A stretch of DNA of 64,000 bases from Runella sp. SP2 (GCF_003711225.1 NZ_CP031030.1:3472001-3536000), one strand, 5' to 3'. Counted from the first letter of the stretch, positions 49,632 through 61,000 are shown. Program-made: numbers and translations. Notes: a model not told the origin generated them from the letters alone.

Positions 49632-49665
49632 CTATTTTAGGGGGTGGACAACGGGGTGGACAATT
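49632..49665 (-). promoter_or_regulatory. Class 2 box upstream of D: two TTGTCCACC, 12-bp period
   Basis: On the plus strand CTATTTTAG is followed after 2 nt by GGTGGACAA at 49643-49651 and again at 49655-49663. The identical arrangement with the same spacing occurs upstream of E (54430-54462). It lies 66-100 bp before the D start codon. Confidence 0.6.
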
Positions 49666-49846
49666 TCCAATTACCTAATTATCAATGTATTAAAAAAATA
49701 TCCTTCCCATATTAGACTCTTTGAGCAGCATCCTCAAAAAACTAAGCAGGGTCATTAAAGCTACGAGTCTAACTATACGTCTTTTCATAATGGTACGTTT
49801 AGACAGCCGAAGTAGTAGAGACTGATAATCAAAGCCACAAATAATA

Positions 49847-49891
49847 AAACAGGGGATAATGGAGACTTTAACGCTCCCCTACCCCCTGTTT
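49847..49891 (-). terminator. Hairpin terminator after gene E
   Basis: Stem AAACAGGGG (49847-49855) pairs with CCCCTGTTT (49883-49891), with a partly paired inner region. It lies 27 bp past the stop codon of E. Confidence 0.6.
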
Positions 49892-49917
49892 AAATTTAGC
49901 GATAACGCAGATTACGC

Positions 49918-52900
49918 TTAGTGTACCTTTACTACTTTTAAAGTCGCTTGGTTTTCAGCCGTCGTCACCTTCAAGAAATACATCCCCGTCGGTAACGCAC
50001 TCACGCCAAACTCCTCTTGGTGGGTGTTCGTTTCAGGAACAAAGTTACGGCACACTACCTCTCGACCCGTTGCATCAGTCAACGAAGTTTGCACCAACTG
50101 CCCCTTGCTATCTTGCACTTTCAAGCGAAGCATATGCGTGACTGGATTAGGCATAACGGTGGCGAAAGACACGCTATCAGTTATCTGTTTTCCGTTATCC
50201 GCCCCTTGCCCCTTGCCCTTTGCCACTTGCCCACTGCCAGTTGCCACTTGCCTCGCTGCGCCCACACCAATACCATCTTTCGACTGGATTCTAAACCAAT
50301 ATTCTTGATAGGCCAACACGTTCCCCTGCGGTTTTCTTGTAGAAGGATAGATGCTGCCCCACCCCTTTTGATCCCAGTAACGAATGCCTAATTTGTACAA
50401 ACCCTTGGGTAACCCTGCATCATATACGTTACCTCCTGCACCGTTGTCTTGGTAAAATCCGTACGCGGGATGATTTTGGGCGTAAAGCTCCGTCCAACCC
50501 TCGCGGTTAGCGTACATAAAATATGGCGCGTTGTTCTCGTGCGTGTTAAAGGAACGAATCACCCCCATTTCGGGCGTCGCCAACATGTCGAAGGTCAACG
50601 AGCCATCCGTGCCCAAGGCGCAAGCATCCACGTTGATTGTCCAGTAACGAGGCGCTACCTTGTTGGCGTTTTCTACGTAGTACAACGTCGGATTTTGTTG
50701 CGTACTTTGTTCCAATTCAGGACCGCCATCGCGCGTGATAAACTGACTACTCCACGCCGCGCGGTCGTTTACTTTTACCGCCGACTTTGGCTGACCTACG
50801 TTGACCAACGTCACCACAAAAGCATTCCAGTACACATCCTTGCGAACACTTTCCACGCTTTGGCAACCACCCTCAAAAAGACACTTCGCCCAGTAGGTCT
50901 GCTTGGTTACGTTGCTAAACGAAACCTCAAAACTTGAAGCCGTTACCCCCGTATTCCAAAACGCCTGACTTCCTGCAGGACAGTTCGCCGAGATTTTTAC
51001 CGTTGTTCCCATACAAACGATGTCTTGACTTGCCGTAATTGCAGGGGCTACCCCAACAGGTATCACTGTGTAAGTCACTACATTGCTCTTTTCACTTAAA
51101 CAACCACCGCCCGCTTGGCAACGAGCGTAGTAAGACGTCGTTTCCGTCGGCGTTTGATTCGGCAAACTTGGTAAAGCCAAGTTTGTAACGGCATTGTACC
51201 AAATCGTCGTCAACGCACCGCAATTTGTTATCCCGCTAAACACCACGGGACTGCCACAACCAGTCGTTACGTTCAAACTCGCCACGGGGGCCGTCAACGA
51301 ACTGCTCACGATTCGCAAACGCATCACTCCCGATTCTGTCTCCACACACGAAACTGTTCCGTCGGATTTGCGGCAACGTACGCGGTAATTGTGGGACTGG
51401 CCATCCACCAATTGCGTCGGAACCACACTGCTGTAATCGCCCCCGTCCACTGAATAAAGCAGCATTTCTCCCGAAGCACAAGTCGCATTGAACGTTAGCG
51501 TATTGCCTTCGATATTGCATACTTCTTTCGTCTCCCCTTCATTCACCGTCATGCCGTCGGCAATCATTGATACGTTCTGAGGAATCGATGCGCGGTAACT
51601 AATCGTCAATACAATCGGACTCGTGTACGTCACGGGACAGTTGACATCACAAGCTGCTTGGTAGCGGTGGGGTTGGTTATTGGACGGCTGGGAAATTGGT
51701 GCATTGGTTGACCAATCACTCCATGTACTGTTGCCAACTTGGCTACGCCAAACAGGTGACCCCGAAACGCATAAACCCGTAACATTAAACTGTAAACTGT
51801 TAACAGGATTGGCATCGGTGTCGCAAAGAACTGGGTTGTTACCTTCATTAAGCGTCTGTTGGAGCATCGACAGCGTAATTGTAGGTTTTCGGTGAATTTG
51901 AATCAACGCCGAAGAAGAATAAGCCTCACTGCATACGCCACTTTTCACCACTGCTCTGAAATAGGTGTCTGCCGCTAAGCTACCAATTGTTGCACTCGGC
52001 AATGTCGTTGCAGTCCAAGCTATATCAATTGGAGTGCTGAAATTAGCATCAGACGACTTTTGCCATTTCACCACACTTCCCGTTTGACCCGATAAACTCA
52101 AATCTGCTGGAGCTGTTCCCGAACATATCGTTTGAGCCGAACTCACCACGCCGCCCACACTTACTGGGTTGACTGTAATCTTTACTGTACTTGAAATCAC
52201 TTCACTGCATACGCCACTTTTCACCACCGCCCTGAAATAGGTGTCTGTCGCTAAGCTGCCAATTGTTGCACTCGGCAATGTCGTTGCAGTCCAAGCTATA
52301 TCAATTGGAGTGCTGAAATTAGCATCAGACGACTTTTGCCATTTTACCACACTTCCCGTTTGACCCGATAAACTCAAATCTGCTGGAGCTGTTCCCGAAC
52401 ATATCGTTTGGGCCGAACTCACCACGCCGCCCACACTTACTGGGTTGACTGTAATCTTTACTGTACTTGAAATCGCTTCACTACATACGCCACTATTCAC
52501 CACCGCTCTGAAATAGGTGTCTGCCGCTAAGCTGCCAATTGTTGCACTCGGCAATGTCGTTGCAGTCCAAGCTATATCAATTGGAGTGCTGAAATTAGCA
52601 TCAGACGACTTTTGCCATTTCACCACACTTCCCGTTTGGCCTGATAAACTCAAATCTGCTGGAGCTGTTCCCGAACATATCGTTTGGGCCGAACTCACCA
52701 CGCCGCCCACACTCACAGGGTTAACCGTTACCGACCCTGTAATAGTGCTGGATTCACAGCTGGTAGTCGCATTTTTTACCGTGAGGACAAAAGAAATCGA
52801 ACTCTCCGAAGTTGGACTGCTCAGCGTGACCGTAATGGGATTCGACAAATTGCCATCACTAACCGCGACAATACCCGTTCCAGAAATCGAATACTTGTTT

Positions 52901-54351
52901 GGCGACCCCGTTTCATTACCATAAGGTATCGTAAAACTCGTAGCCCCCGCACAAACGACTGGAATTGCACTCAACGCAAGCGCTGGCTTAGCAGGGTCTT
53001 GAAGGCTAGCCGTGGCAGCCTGGCTAACACATGAGCCATACGTAGCTACAATATCTGTATAATTACCTGTCCCCAAAGACGTTAATGTAATCACTCCGTT
53101 ACTATTTGAGGTAAAGTTAGTCGCCGAAACCGCCGTATTATCCTTTTTGTAAGCAACCGAATAAAGGGTATTGCTCATAAATCCACCCAATGTAATACTA
53201 CCGTTTGAGCCACCACAAGTAGTGGGATTGGAGGTTCCCACCGTGGGTAAAATTGCCGTAGGAACTGATTGATACTCGTACGCACCTAAATCTATTACAC
53301 CTACTTTGCGCGGATTACCATCTAAATCAATCGTAACAGTGTTATCAGTATTGCTTCCTGCATTAATGGCAGGTGAGCAGGCTTGCAGGCGCAAATCTCC
53401 CGATGTACCAAGCCCTACCGCAGGCTGACCGACAAACAGCGGGTCTTCCGTACCTTGGAAGCCTCCGACCACCAAGCCTTTGACCAAGGTATTTGTGTAA
53501 ATAGCAGTACTACTCTCATCCTTATATATTTCACTGCTATTACCCCATAAAATACAGTTCTTAAAACTCGGATAAGAGTTCATTATACAACTTACCGCTC
53601 CCCCTCCATTATTGTTTGCTCTATTACCCGAGAAACTACAATTTACAACGCTTGGAGAAGCCTCAATGTTATTCATTGCCCCACCAAATCTAGCCTGATT
53701 TCCTATAAAAACACAATTGATTAAATTAGTAGAGGATTTTAAGTTATATATTCCACCTCCAAAATTTGCTTCGTTTTCAAAGAAAGTACAGTTAATGATG
53801 GTCGGTGAGCCCGCCTCATAGTTACATATTCCGCCACCATAAGCATTTATTATAATAAATTGGCCATTGGCATTACCTCCAGTGATGGTAAAGCCATCAA
53901 GCACTGACGTACTGCTCAATCCATTACCAAAATTTAAAACAACATTATAACTGTTATTTTCAATATCATCATCCCCTTGATGCTCACCACTCAATACAGT
54001 GGCATTTGTTCTCCAATTACGGTCATTTAGAGTTGTTTCTCCCCCTGCAAAACCTCCGTAAATGGCTACCCCGCTTTTCATTTTAAAAGAAGTAGCCCGT
54101 ATATTACTAGGGTTTAAAGTACCATCAGCTGCTCTTATTGGTTTGTAGGTACCAGCTGCTACCCATACTTGCTGTACCCCATCAGCATTAATCATCGCTT
54201 GCAAATCCGACGAAGCAGTAGCCCACGACAGGCCGTCGCCCATACCATCTACCTTTACATAGCGGACGGTTTGAGCATGACTTCCAAAAGTCAGCATTAG
54301 TCCTAAAACAAAAAAAAAGAGTGCAAGGGTCTTGCAGTAGAATCGGTTCAT
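49918..54351 (-). CDS. Surface protein E: beta-helix, three 92-residue repeats, C-block, T9SS
   Basis: A 1477-residue protein with signal peptide MNRFYCKTLALFFFVLGLML. Residues about 28-365 form a right-handed beta-helix of the 'choice-of-anchor Q' kind: VRYVKVDGMGDGLSWATA at the front, NCTFFENEANFGGGIYN-type coils, and SPAINAGS ... DLGAYEYQ at the end. About 366-535 contains Cys-paired modules, one shared with C (VCAGATSFTIPY). Residues about 537-815 are three near-identical repeats (VSVGGVVSSAQTICSGTAP ... YFRAVVKSGVCSE). The C-block and sorting signal (MPNPVTHMLRL ... LKVVKVH) follow. Long stretches of the C-block DNA are identical to F, pointing to recent duplication or gene conversion. 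A class 2 box lies 79 bp upstream. Confidence 0.87.
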   Translation of the reverse strand: MNRFYCKTLALFFFVLGLMLTFGSHAQTVRYVKVDGMGDGLSWATASSDLQAMINADGVQQVWVAAGTYKPIRAADGTLNPSNIRATSFKMKSGVAIYGGFAGGETTLNDRNWRTNATVLSGEHQGDDDIENNSYNVVLNFGNGLSSTSVLDGFTITGGNANGQFIIINAYGGGICNYEAGSPTIINCTFFENEANFGGGIYNLKSSTNLINCVFIGNQARFGGAMNNIEASPSVVNCSFSGNRANNNGGGAVSCIMNSYPSFKNCILWGNSSEIYKDESSTAIYTNTLVKGLVVGGFQGTEDPLFVGQPAVGLGTSGDLRLQACSPAINAGSNTDNTVTIDLDGNPRKVGVIDLGAYEYQSVPTAILPTVGTSNPTTCGGSNGSITLGGFMSNTLYSVAYKKDNTAVSATNFTSNSNGVITLTSLGTGNYTDIVATYGSCVSQAATASLQDPAKPALALSAIPVVCAGATSFTIPYGNETGSPNKYSISGTGIVAVSDGNLSNPITVTLSSPTSESSISFVLTVKNATTSCESSTITGSVTVNPVSVGGVVSSAQTICSGTAPADLSLSGQTGSVVKWQKSSDANFSTPIDIAWTATTLPSATIGSLAADTYFRAVVNSGVCSEAISSTVKITVNPVSVGGVVSSAQTICSGTAPADLSLSGQTGSVVKWQKSSDANFSTPIDIAWTATTLPSATIGSLATDTYFRAVVKSGVCSEVISSTVKITVNPVSVGGVVSSAQTICSGTAPADLSLSGQTGSVVKWQKSSDANFSTPIDIAWTATTLPSATIGSLAADTYFRAVVKSGVCSEAYSSSALIQIHRKPTITLSMLQQTLNEGNNPVLCDTDANPVNSLQFNVTGLCVSGSPVWRSQVGNSTWSDWSTNAPISQPSNNQPHRYQAACDVNCPVTYTSPIVLTISYRASIPQNVSMIADGMTVNEGETKEVCNIEGNTLTFNATCASGEMLLYSVDGGDYSSVVPTQLVDGQSHNYRVRCRKSDGTVSCVETESGVMRLRIVSSSLTAPVASLNVTTGCGSPVVFSGITNCGALTTIWYNAVTNLALPSLPNQTPTETTSYYARCQAGGGCLSEKSNVVTYTVIPVGVAPAITASQDIVCMGTTVKISANCPAGSQAFWNTGVTASSFEVSFSNVTKQTYWAKCLFEGGCQSVESVRKDVYWNAFVVTLVNVGQPKSAVKVNDRAAWSSQFITRDGGPELEQSTQQNPTLYYVENANKVAPRYWTINVDACALGTDGSLTFDMLATPEMGVIRSFNTHENNAPYFMYANREGWTELYAQNHPAYGFYQDNGAGGNVYDAGLPKGLYKLGIRYWDQKGWGSIYPSTRKPQGNVLAYQEYWFRIQSKDGIGVGAARQVATGSGQVAKGKGQGADNGKQITDSVSFATVMPNPVTHMLRLKVQDSKGQLVQTSLTDATGREVVCRNFVPETNTHQEEFGVSALPTGMYFLKVTTAENQATLKVVKVH
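50171..50254 (-). repeat. Heptanucleotide tract, 12 units, in linker of E
   Basis: Twelve units in one unbroken register on the plus strand, from ACGCTAT, CAGTTAT, CTGTTTT, CCGTTAT, CCGCCCC to TTGCCCC, TTGCCCT, TTGCCAC, TTGCCCA, CTGCCAG, TTGCCAC, TTGCCTC. It is the cleanest of the seven tracts and encodes a linker of VATGSGQVAKGKGQG type. Confidence 0.85.
51905..52735 (-). repeat. Tandem array, three 276-bp units in E
   Basis: The plus-strand string CTGAAATAGGTGTCTG recurs at 51956, 52232 and 52508, exactly 276 bp apart. Units are nearly identical, with substitutions such as ADTYFRAVVN/TDTYFRAVVK. Confidence 0.88.
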
Positions 54352-54429
54352 GGTACAGAATAGAAAAGCGTTAATGGTGAGAATGAGTTAAGGTCATCAT
54401 CATAAAATAGTACTCCCTTTCTCACAAGT

Positions 54430-54462
54430 GCTATTTTAGCTGGTGGACAATTTGGTGGACAA
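54430..54462 (-). promoter_or_regulatory. Class 2 box upstream of E: two TTGTCCACC, 12-bp period
   Basis: GCTATTTTAG at 54430-54439, then after 2 nt GGTGGACAA at 54442-54450 and again at 54454-54462 (plus strand). Layout and spacing match the box at 49632 upstream of D, while the flanks differ, so the conservation is likely functional. Confidence 0.6.
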
Positions 54463-54616
54463 TTCACAACAACCTATTTTTCAGTATGTTAAAAACACAA
54501 ACTCGGCTACTAAGAGGTGCTCTAATAAGCAAAGTGGGCGCAAAGCCAATCCCTTTACGTCCTCCAGTGTCTTACTTTCCCCTCTTAATCATTGCCTCAA
54601 ACAGCTACTTCTTACA

Positions 54617-54817
54617 TCAATGAAGGGTATTTTTTACGTAGCCAATAACGCGTTTTTTTACCGAATCGGCCGAAATCCCCAGCATGGTTCCTTTTACTTT
54701 ATCGGCCAAATTAAGCTTATCTAAGGCCGCTAAACGTACTTCCGCTGCCGTCAAATCAGGATATTTTTTGTTTAGTTCTAGAAAGAAATGCGGAAATACC
54801 TGTTCAAAAACGACACA
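54617..54817 (-). pseudogene. Remnant of a LuxR-like HTH regulator C-terminus
   Basis: The 66-residue open stretch between two stops (TAA at 54818-54820 and TGA at 54617-54619) has no start at its front. It reads FEQVFPHFFLELNKKYPDLT, then AAEVRLAALDKLNLADKVKG and TMLGISADSVKKRVIGYVKN. This resembles the C-terminal HTH of Bacteroidota LuxR-type regulators (FxxxHPxF, YPxLTxxE, LxLSxKEIAxxLGIS, SVxxxRxRLRKKL), but the recognition helix is degraded (KVKGTM in place of KEIAxx). It is probably the tail of a lost regulator gene. A short, real but unusual protein is less likely because no upstream part is present. Confidence 0.5.
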
Positions 54818-54996
54818 TTATGAATATTTCTTGTATTTATCAATTGCCAAAAAGGCAGCAAACCATTTTTTTGGCATTTTTCCATTTAATTATCAAACAA
54901 ATAACCAAAAACTAATTTTTTAAAATCTTAGTCAATCATTTCATTTATTACCAAAACGCTAATTTTCGAAACCGTTATTAATGGTTTCAATAATAG

Positions 54997-55037
54997 AATA
55001 GGGATAAAAGAGAACCCTTTTCTCCCTTATCCCTATC
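54997..55037 (-). terminator. Hairpin terminator after gene F
   Basis: ATAGGGATAA ... GAGAA pairs with TTCTC ... TTATCCCTAT across a 2-bp internal mismatch. It lies 28 bp past the stop of F. Confidence 0.6.
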
Positions 55038-55064
55038 ATTATTTGAGCCGAAACTAGCTCGATT

Positions 55065-58000
55065 TTAATGTACCTTTACAACTCTCAATGTTTCCTGCTT
55101 ATTCTCGAATCGTACTTGCATAAAATAGACTCCCGTTGGTAATTCACTCACGTCAAACTCCTCTTGGTGGGTGTTCGTTTCAGGAACAAAGTTACGGCAC
55201 ACTACCTCTCGACCCGTTGCATCCATCAACGTAGTTTGCACCACTTGCCCTTTGCTATCTTGCACTTTCAAGCGAAGCGTATGCGTGACTGGATTAGGCA
55301 TAACGGTCGCGAAGGCTCCGTTATCCGTTAGCTGTTTTCCGTTATCTGACCCTTGCCATTTGCCATTTGCCTCTTCGCTCTCCGCTGACCTCGCTGCTCC
55401 AACGCCTACCCCATCTTTCGATTGGATACGGAACCAGTATTCTTGGTAGGCCAGCACGTTACCTTGCGGTTGACGCGTTGCAGGATAGATGCTGCCCCAA
55501 CCTTTTTGGTCCCAATATCGAATGCCTAATTTGTACAAACCTTTGGGTAACCCTAAATCATATACGTTACCTCCTGCACCGTTGTCTTGGTAAAATCCGT
55601 ACGCGGGATGATTTTGGGCGTAAAGCTCCGTCCAACCCTCGCGGTTAGCGTACATAAAATATGGCGCGTTGTTCTCGTGCGTATTGAACGAACGAATCAC
55701 CCCCATTTCGGGCGTGGCCAACATGTCGAAAGTCAATGAGCCATCCGTGCTTAATCCACACGCTTCTACGTTGATTGTCCAGTAACGAGGGGCTACTTTG
55801 TTGGTGTTTTCTACGTAATACAACGTAGGATTTTGTTGCGTGCTTTGTTCCAATTCAGGCCCACCGTCCCGCGTGATGAATTGACTCGCCCACGCCGCGC
55901 GGTCGTTGGTTTTTATCGCTGACTTCGTCTGACCTACGTTGACCAACGTCACCACAAAAGCATTCCAGTACACATCCTTGCGAACACTTTCTGCACTTTG
56001 ACAACCACCTTCAAAAAGACACTTCGCCCAGTAACTCTGCTTGGTCACGTTGCTGAACGACACCTCAAAACTTGAAGCCGTTACCCCCGTGTTCCAAAAC
56101 GTTTGACTTCCTACAGGACAGTTCGCCGAGATTTTTACCGTTGTTCCCGTACAAACGATGTCTTGACTTGCCGTAATTGCAGGGGCTACCCCAACAGGTA
56201 TTACAGTGTAAGTCACCATGTTGCTCTTTTCACTTAAACAACCGCCTCCCGCTTGGCAACGAGCGTAGTAAGACGTTGTTTCCGTCGGCGTTTGATTCGG
56301 CAAATTTGGTAAAGCTACGTTTGTAATGGCATTGTACCAAACAGTCGTCAACGCACCACAATTTGTTCTCCCGCTAAACGCCACGGGATTGCCACAGCCG
56401 CTCGTCACGTTCAAACTCGCCACAGGGGCCGTCAACGAACTGCTCACGATTCGCAAACGCATCACTCCCGATTCTGTCTCCACACACGACACTGTTCCGT
56501 CTGACTTGCGGCAACGTACGCGATAATTGTGGTACTGACCATCCACCAACTGCGTTGGGACAGCACTGCCATACTCACCCCCATCCACTGAATAAAGAAG
56601 GATTTCTCCAATACCACAAGTCGCATTGAACGTTAGCGCGTTTCCTTCGATATTGCATACTTCTTTCGTCTCCCCTTCATTCACCGTCATGCCGTCGGCA
56701 ATCATTGATACGTTCTGAGGAATCGATGCGCGGTAACTAATCGTCAATACAATCGGACTCGTGTACGTCACGGGACAGTTGACATCGCAAGCCGCTTGGT
56801 AGCGGTGGGGTTGGTTATTGGACGGCTGGGAAACTGGTGCACTGGGTGACCAATCACTCCACGCGCCACTGCCCACTTGTAACCGCCAAACGGGACTTCC
56901 AACTATACATGCACCCGAAACCGTAAACTGTAAACCGTTCACAGGATTCGCATCAATGTCACACAAAACTTGTGAATTGCCTTCATTCAAGGTTTGTTGT
57001 AACGTAGTCAGCGTAATCGTAGGCTTACCCTGCACTTTAACTTCCACACTGCCCATTTGTTCTTGGCTACAAGCCGTCGAGGAACTTTCTGAGACACTTA
57101 CCAAACTATACACAAACGTCCCCGCTGTTTCCGTTGGAGCTGTTACCGTCACGCTGTTACCACTCGTGGTTGTCACCGTTTGTGGCGCTCCATCGTTAAT
57201 TTTGTAAGTAAAGGTATAAGGCGCCGTCGCATTTGCCCCCGTGAACGTAATCATAGGTGAAGCACTGTTTTGACATACCGTCGTTGTGCCACTCACTGAG
57301 GCCGTTGGAAGTGAATTGACTACCACATTCATTGTGGTAGATACTGCACATTGGCCATGTGTAGGGGTAAATGTATATGTTGTCGAACCTGCATTTACTG
57401 TATTAATCGCTGCATCCCACGTCCCTGCGATGCTGTTGGTTGAAACAGTAGGTAAAATTGCTGGTGTTTCACCTTGGCAATAAGGCCCTAACTGCGTGAA
57501 TGTCGGAGTTGCCGATGAGCTAACTTGCACCATCATGGTGGCCGTCGTCGCACATTGCCCTGGTGTTGGGCTAAACGTATAGGTAGTTGTACCAACCGCT
57601 GCTGTACTAATTGGTGCATTCCAAGTTCCCGTTATACTGTTTAATGAGGTCAATGGAAGTATCCCAGGTGAAGCCATTGGGCAGTAAGGCCCTAGCTGTG
57701 AAAACGTTGGAGTCACTGGTAAATTCACCGTCACGCTGCTCGTCGTCGCACTGCATCCTGATGCTGTTTCCGTAAATGTAAACGTCACACTCCCTGCTGC
57801 TACACCCGTTACAACTCCTGCATTTATCACCGTTGCTTTGCCATCGTCACTGCTTGTCCATGTCCCTCCACTGGTTGGACTTAAGGTAATTGTTGAACCA
57901 ATACAAACGCTCGTCGATGGCGCACTCACCGTAGGCAACGCTTTCACCGTCACGCTGCTCGTCGTCGCGCTGCATCCTGATGCTGTTTCCATAAAAGTAA

Positions 58001-61000
58001 ACGTCACACTCCCTGCCGCTACACCCGTTACAACTCCTGCATTCGTTACCGTCGCTTTTGTATCATCACTGCTTGTCCATGTCCCTCCACTGGTTGGACT
58101 TAAAGTAATTGTTGAACCAATACACACACTCGTCGATGGTGTACTCACCGTGGGTAATGCCTTCACCGTCACGCTACTCGTCGTCGCGCTGCATCCTGAT
58201 GCTGTTTCCGTAAAGGTAAACGTCACACTCCCTGCTGCTACGCCCGTCACTACACCTGCGTTGGTTACCGTGGCTTTTGTATCGTCGCTGCTTGTCCAAG
58301 TACCGTCGCTGACTGGACTTAAAGTAATTGTTGAACCAATACACACACTCGTCGATGGTGTACTCACCGTAGGTAATGCCTTAACCGTTACGCTGCTCGT
58401 CGTAGCGCTGCACCCTGATGCTGTTTCCGTAAAAGTAAACGTCACACTGCCTGCCGCTACACCCGTTACAACTCCTGCATTTGTCACCGTTGCTTTGCCA
58501 TCGTCGCTACTTGTCCACGTTCCTCCGCTGGTTGGGCTTAAAGTTAGGGTTGAACCCACACACACACTCGTTGATGGTGCACTCACTGTGGGCAACGCTT
58601 TCACCGTCACGCTACTCGTCGTCGCGCTGCATCCTGATGCTGTTTCCGTAAATGTAAACGTCACACTCCCTGCTGCTACGCCCGTCACTACACCTGCGTT
58701 GGTTACCGTGGCTTTCGTATCGTCGCTGCTTGTCCACGATCCTCCGCTGACTGGACTTAAAGTAATTGTCGAACCAATGCACACGCTCGTCGATGGTGCA
58801 CTCACCGTGGGCAACGCTTTCACCGTCACGCTGCTCGTCGTGGCGCTGCACCCTGATGCTGTTTCTGTAAAGGTAAACGTCACACTGCCTGCTGCTACAC
58901 CCGTTATAACTCCTTCGTTTGTCACCGTTGCTTTGCCATCGTCGCTGCTTGTCCATGTGCCGCCGCTGACTGGACTTAAAGTAATTGTTGAACCAATACA
59001 CACACTCGTCGATGGCACACTCACCGTAGGTTTCGCTTTCACCGTCACGCTACTCGTCGTGGCGCTGCATCCCGATGCTATTTCCGTAAAAGTAAACGTC
59101 ACACTCCCAGCTGCTACACCCGTTACAACTCCTGCGTTGGTTACTGTCGCTTTCGTATCGTCGCTACTTGTCCACGTGCCGCCGCTGGTTGGACTTAAAG
59201 TAATTGTTGAACCAACACACACACTCGTCGATGGTGTACTCACCGTAGGTTGAGCATTGATTGAAACATTGACCGTTGTTGATGTACTTTGGCAAAAGTC
59301 ACAGTTATATCTTACCGTCAGAGTGTAAGTTCCCGCTTTGGCAGCAGTTACATTTGTCAATTGAGGGTTTTGAGCCGTTGAAGTAAAACCATCTGGACCA
59401 GACCAGCTATAAGAAACATCCGTCAACGTACTATTACTTTCAACTCCTCCCGTCAAGTTTAAAGTCCCACCTACACAAACTCCCGTATTGGCACTTGCAG
59501 TAGGTTTGGGAGTGATAGGTGTATCCGAACCTTGTACCCAAACGGAATAACTTCGGGCAGGCAATTCGATATAAATTTGCCCACTAGCATTGACTTGAGC
59601 ATACGGGAACGACGACCTTCTGAGCATATCCGTAAATCGAGTGCCTGTAGCAATAGCCCCGCCTCGGGTATTGATAGGGTGATCTACTTTTAAAGGAGAA
59701 TCGCTAAAGTTAATCGCTACGATAATGTCTTTATTAGTACTACTAGGCCCCTGCAATTGATAAATCAACGCTTTATCCGTTGAACCCGATGAATAATTTC
59801 CTGAATAACCGCTGCCGCTTGCATTCAAGCGGGTCAAACTTGGAGAACCAAAAATATACTTTTTGTGCACATCCATCAACGCATCGATTTCGCATTTCAT
59901 GGGGGTTAATGTAGTTGGCATGTAACTGCGATAGTGCGCAGAAGAGGCAGCAGGATACCCGTAGTAATCATCGTAATAAACGGTAGGAATTCCAATCTGA
60001 TTATTTGTCAAAAGATAGGTATATGCCAACATAGGGTCGTACCAAACCAACGCCCCGCCATCGTTGGCTCCGTAGTTATTTCTAAAATCGTGGTTATTCA
60101 AAAACGTAACAACGTTATTGGAACTCAAATAACCTCCCCCCACTAAACCCGATGTATAAATTTGACGAACATCGCCTGCGCTCAAGCGGTTGTTGGTAAA
60201 ATTGCGGAGAGTTTCGCGGAGGGTAAAATCAAAGACGCGGGGCTGAGTAGAAGCTGGCAAACTCGAATTAAAACCATTGTTATAGACATCCCTTATCCAT
60301 CCTTGTAACACCGACGGGTTGGCATCGTAATATTCGCCAATTACCATACTAGGGACGTTTCCAGAGGCATTGAGTTGGTTGAGCATATTCCCAAAAAACG
60401 ACGGATCAAAGTGTTTAACAGCATCCATACGAATGGATTTAATGCCTAAATTGGTAAAATTCCATTTGGTCCAATCAATGAGTGCATTCGTCGTTTTGGT
60501 CTGCAAATGGTCATAATCGTAGAAATAATCCATGCTGTTTTGGCTCCAATCGGGGCATAAACAATCAACGTTCCAGTTGCCCGTAGTTCCCGTCATTACT
60601 GGGTTATAATTGGGGCGGAAGTAATCCCAGTTCATGCTTCCCAGCCCACTCGGCATGTTTGAAAAGTCGGTATAAGTATGGTATTCAACCACGTCGTTAT
60701 AGACATTAGCTACATTTTCCGCAGCCGTTCCGCCACTTTTTCCTACCAAGTCGGTGGTACCATTCCATACTTTCCAAATCCTCTGGTCGGCATATCCATT
60801 GGTATTGACCATATAGATAATCAACTGATCCCCAGCGGCATTAAAATCGGCAGTGGTTATCGTCACTTTAAATTCATCAGAATCGCCATTATTGTCAATG
60901 GTTGTTTCGTAATTTCTTCCCAAATCAACAGTAAATGCTCCCGTTTGTTCAGTTGCTACACCATCGGGCGAAAGCAACGGACTCCATCGGCTTCCCCCTT

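Larger units (their letters stand above)
49567..49917. other. Intergenic region between E and D
   Basis: It holds the terminator of E, the class 2 box of D, and little else. A 32-codon minus-strand frame (49690-49788, MKRRIVRLVALMTLLSFLRML...) is hydrophobic and basic like a signal peptide, but has no supporting context and I do not call it a gene. The 14-bp palindrome AAAATAGCTATTTT at 49625-49638 overlaps the edge of the class 2 box. Confidence 0.5.
54352..55064. other. Intergenic region between F and E
   Basis: Seven hundred bases hold the terminator of F, a decayed HTH reading frame (54617-54817), and the class 2 box of E (54430-54462). The rest is AT-rich and no other gene can be supported. 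Confidence 0.6.

Noticed and set aside
49690-49788. 32-codon hydrophobic minus-strand frame between E and D
   Set aside because: It could encode a tiny membrane peptide, but has no conserved feature or clear start signal and lies just upstream of the D operator; not supportable.
57838-59253. 471-codon plus-strand open frame over the repeat array of F
   Set aside because: It is periodic with the same 73-residue step as the antisense BIG2-like array, has no signal or known domain, and is fully explained as a shadow of the repeat.
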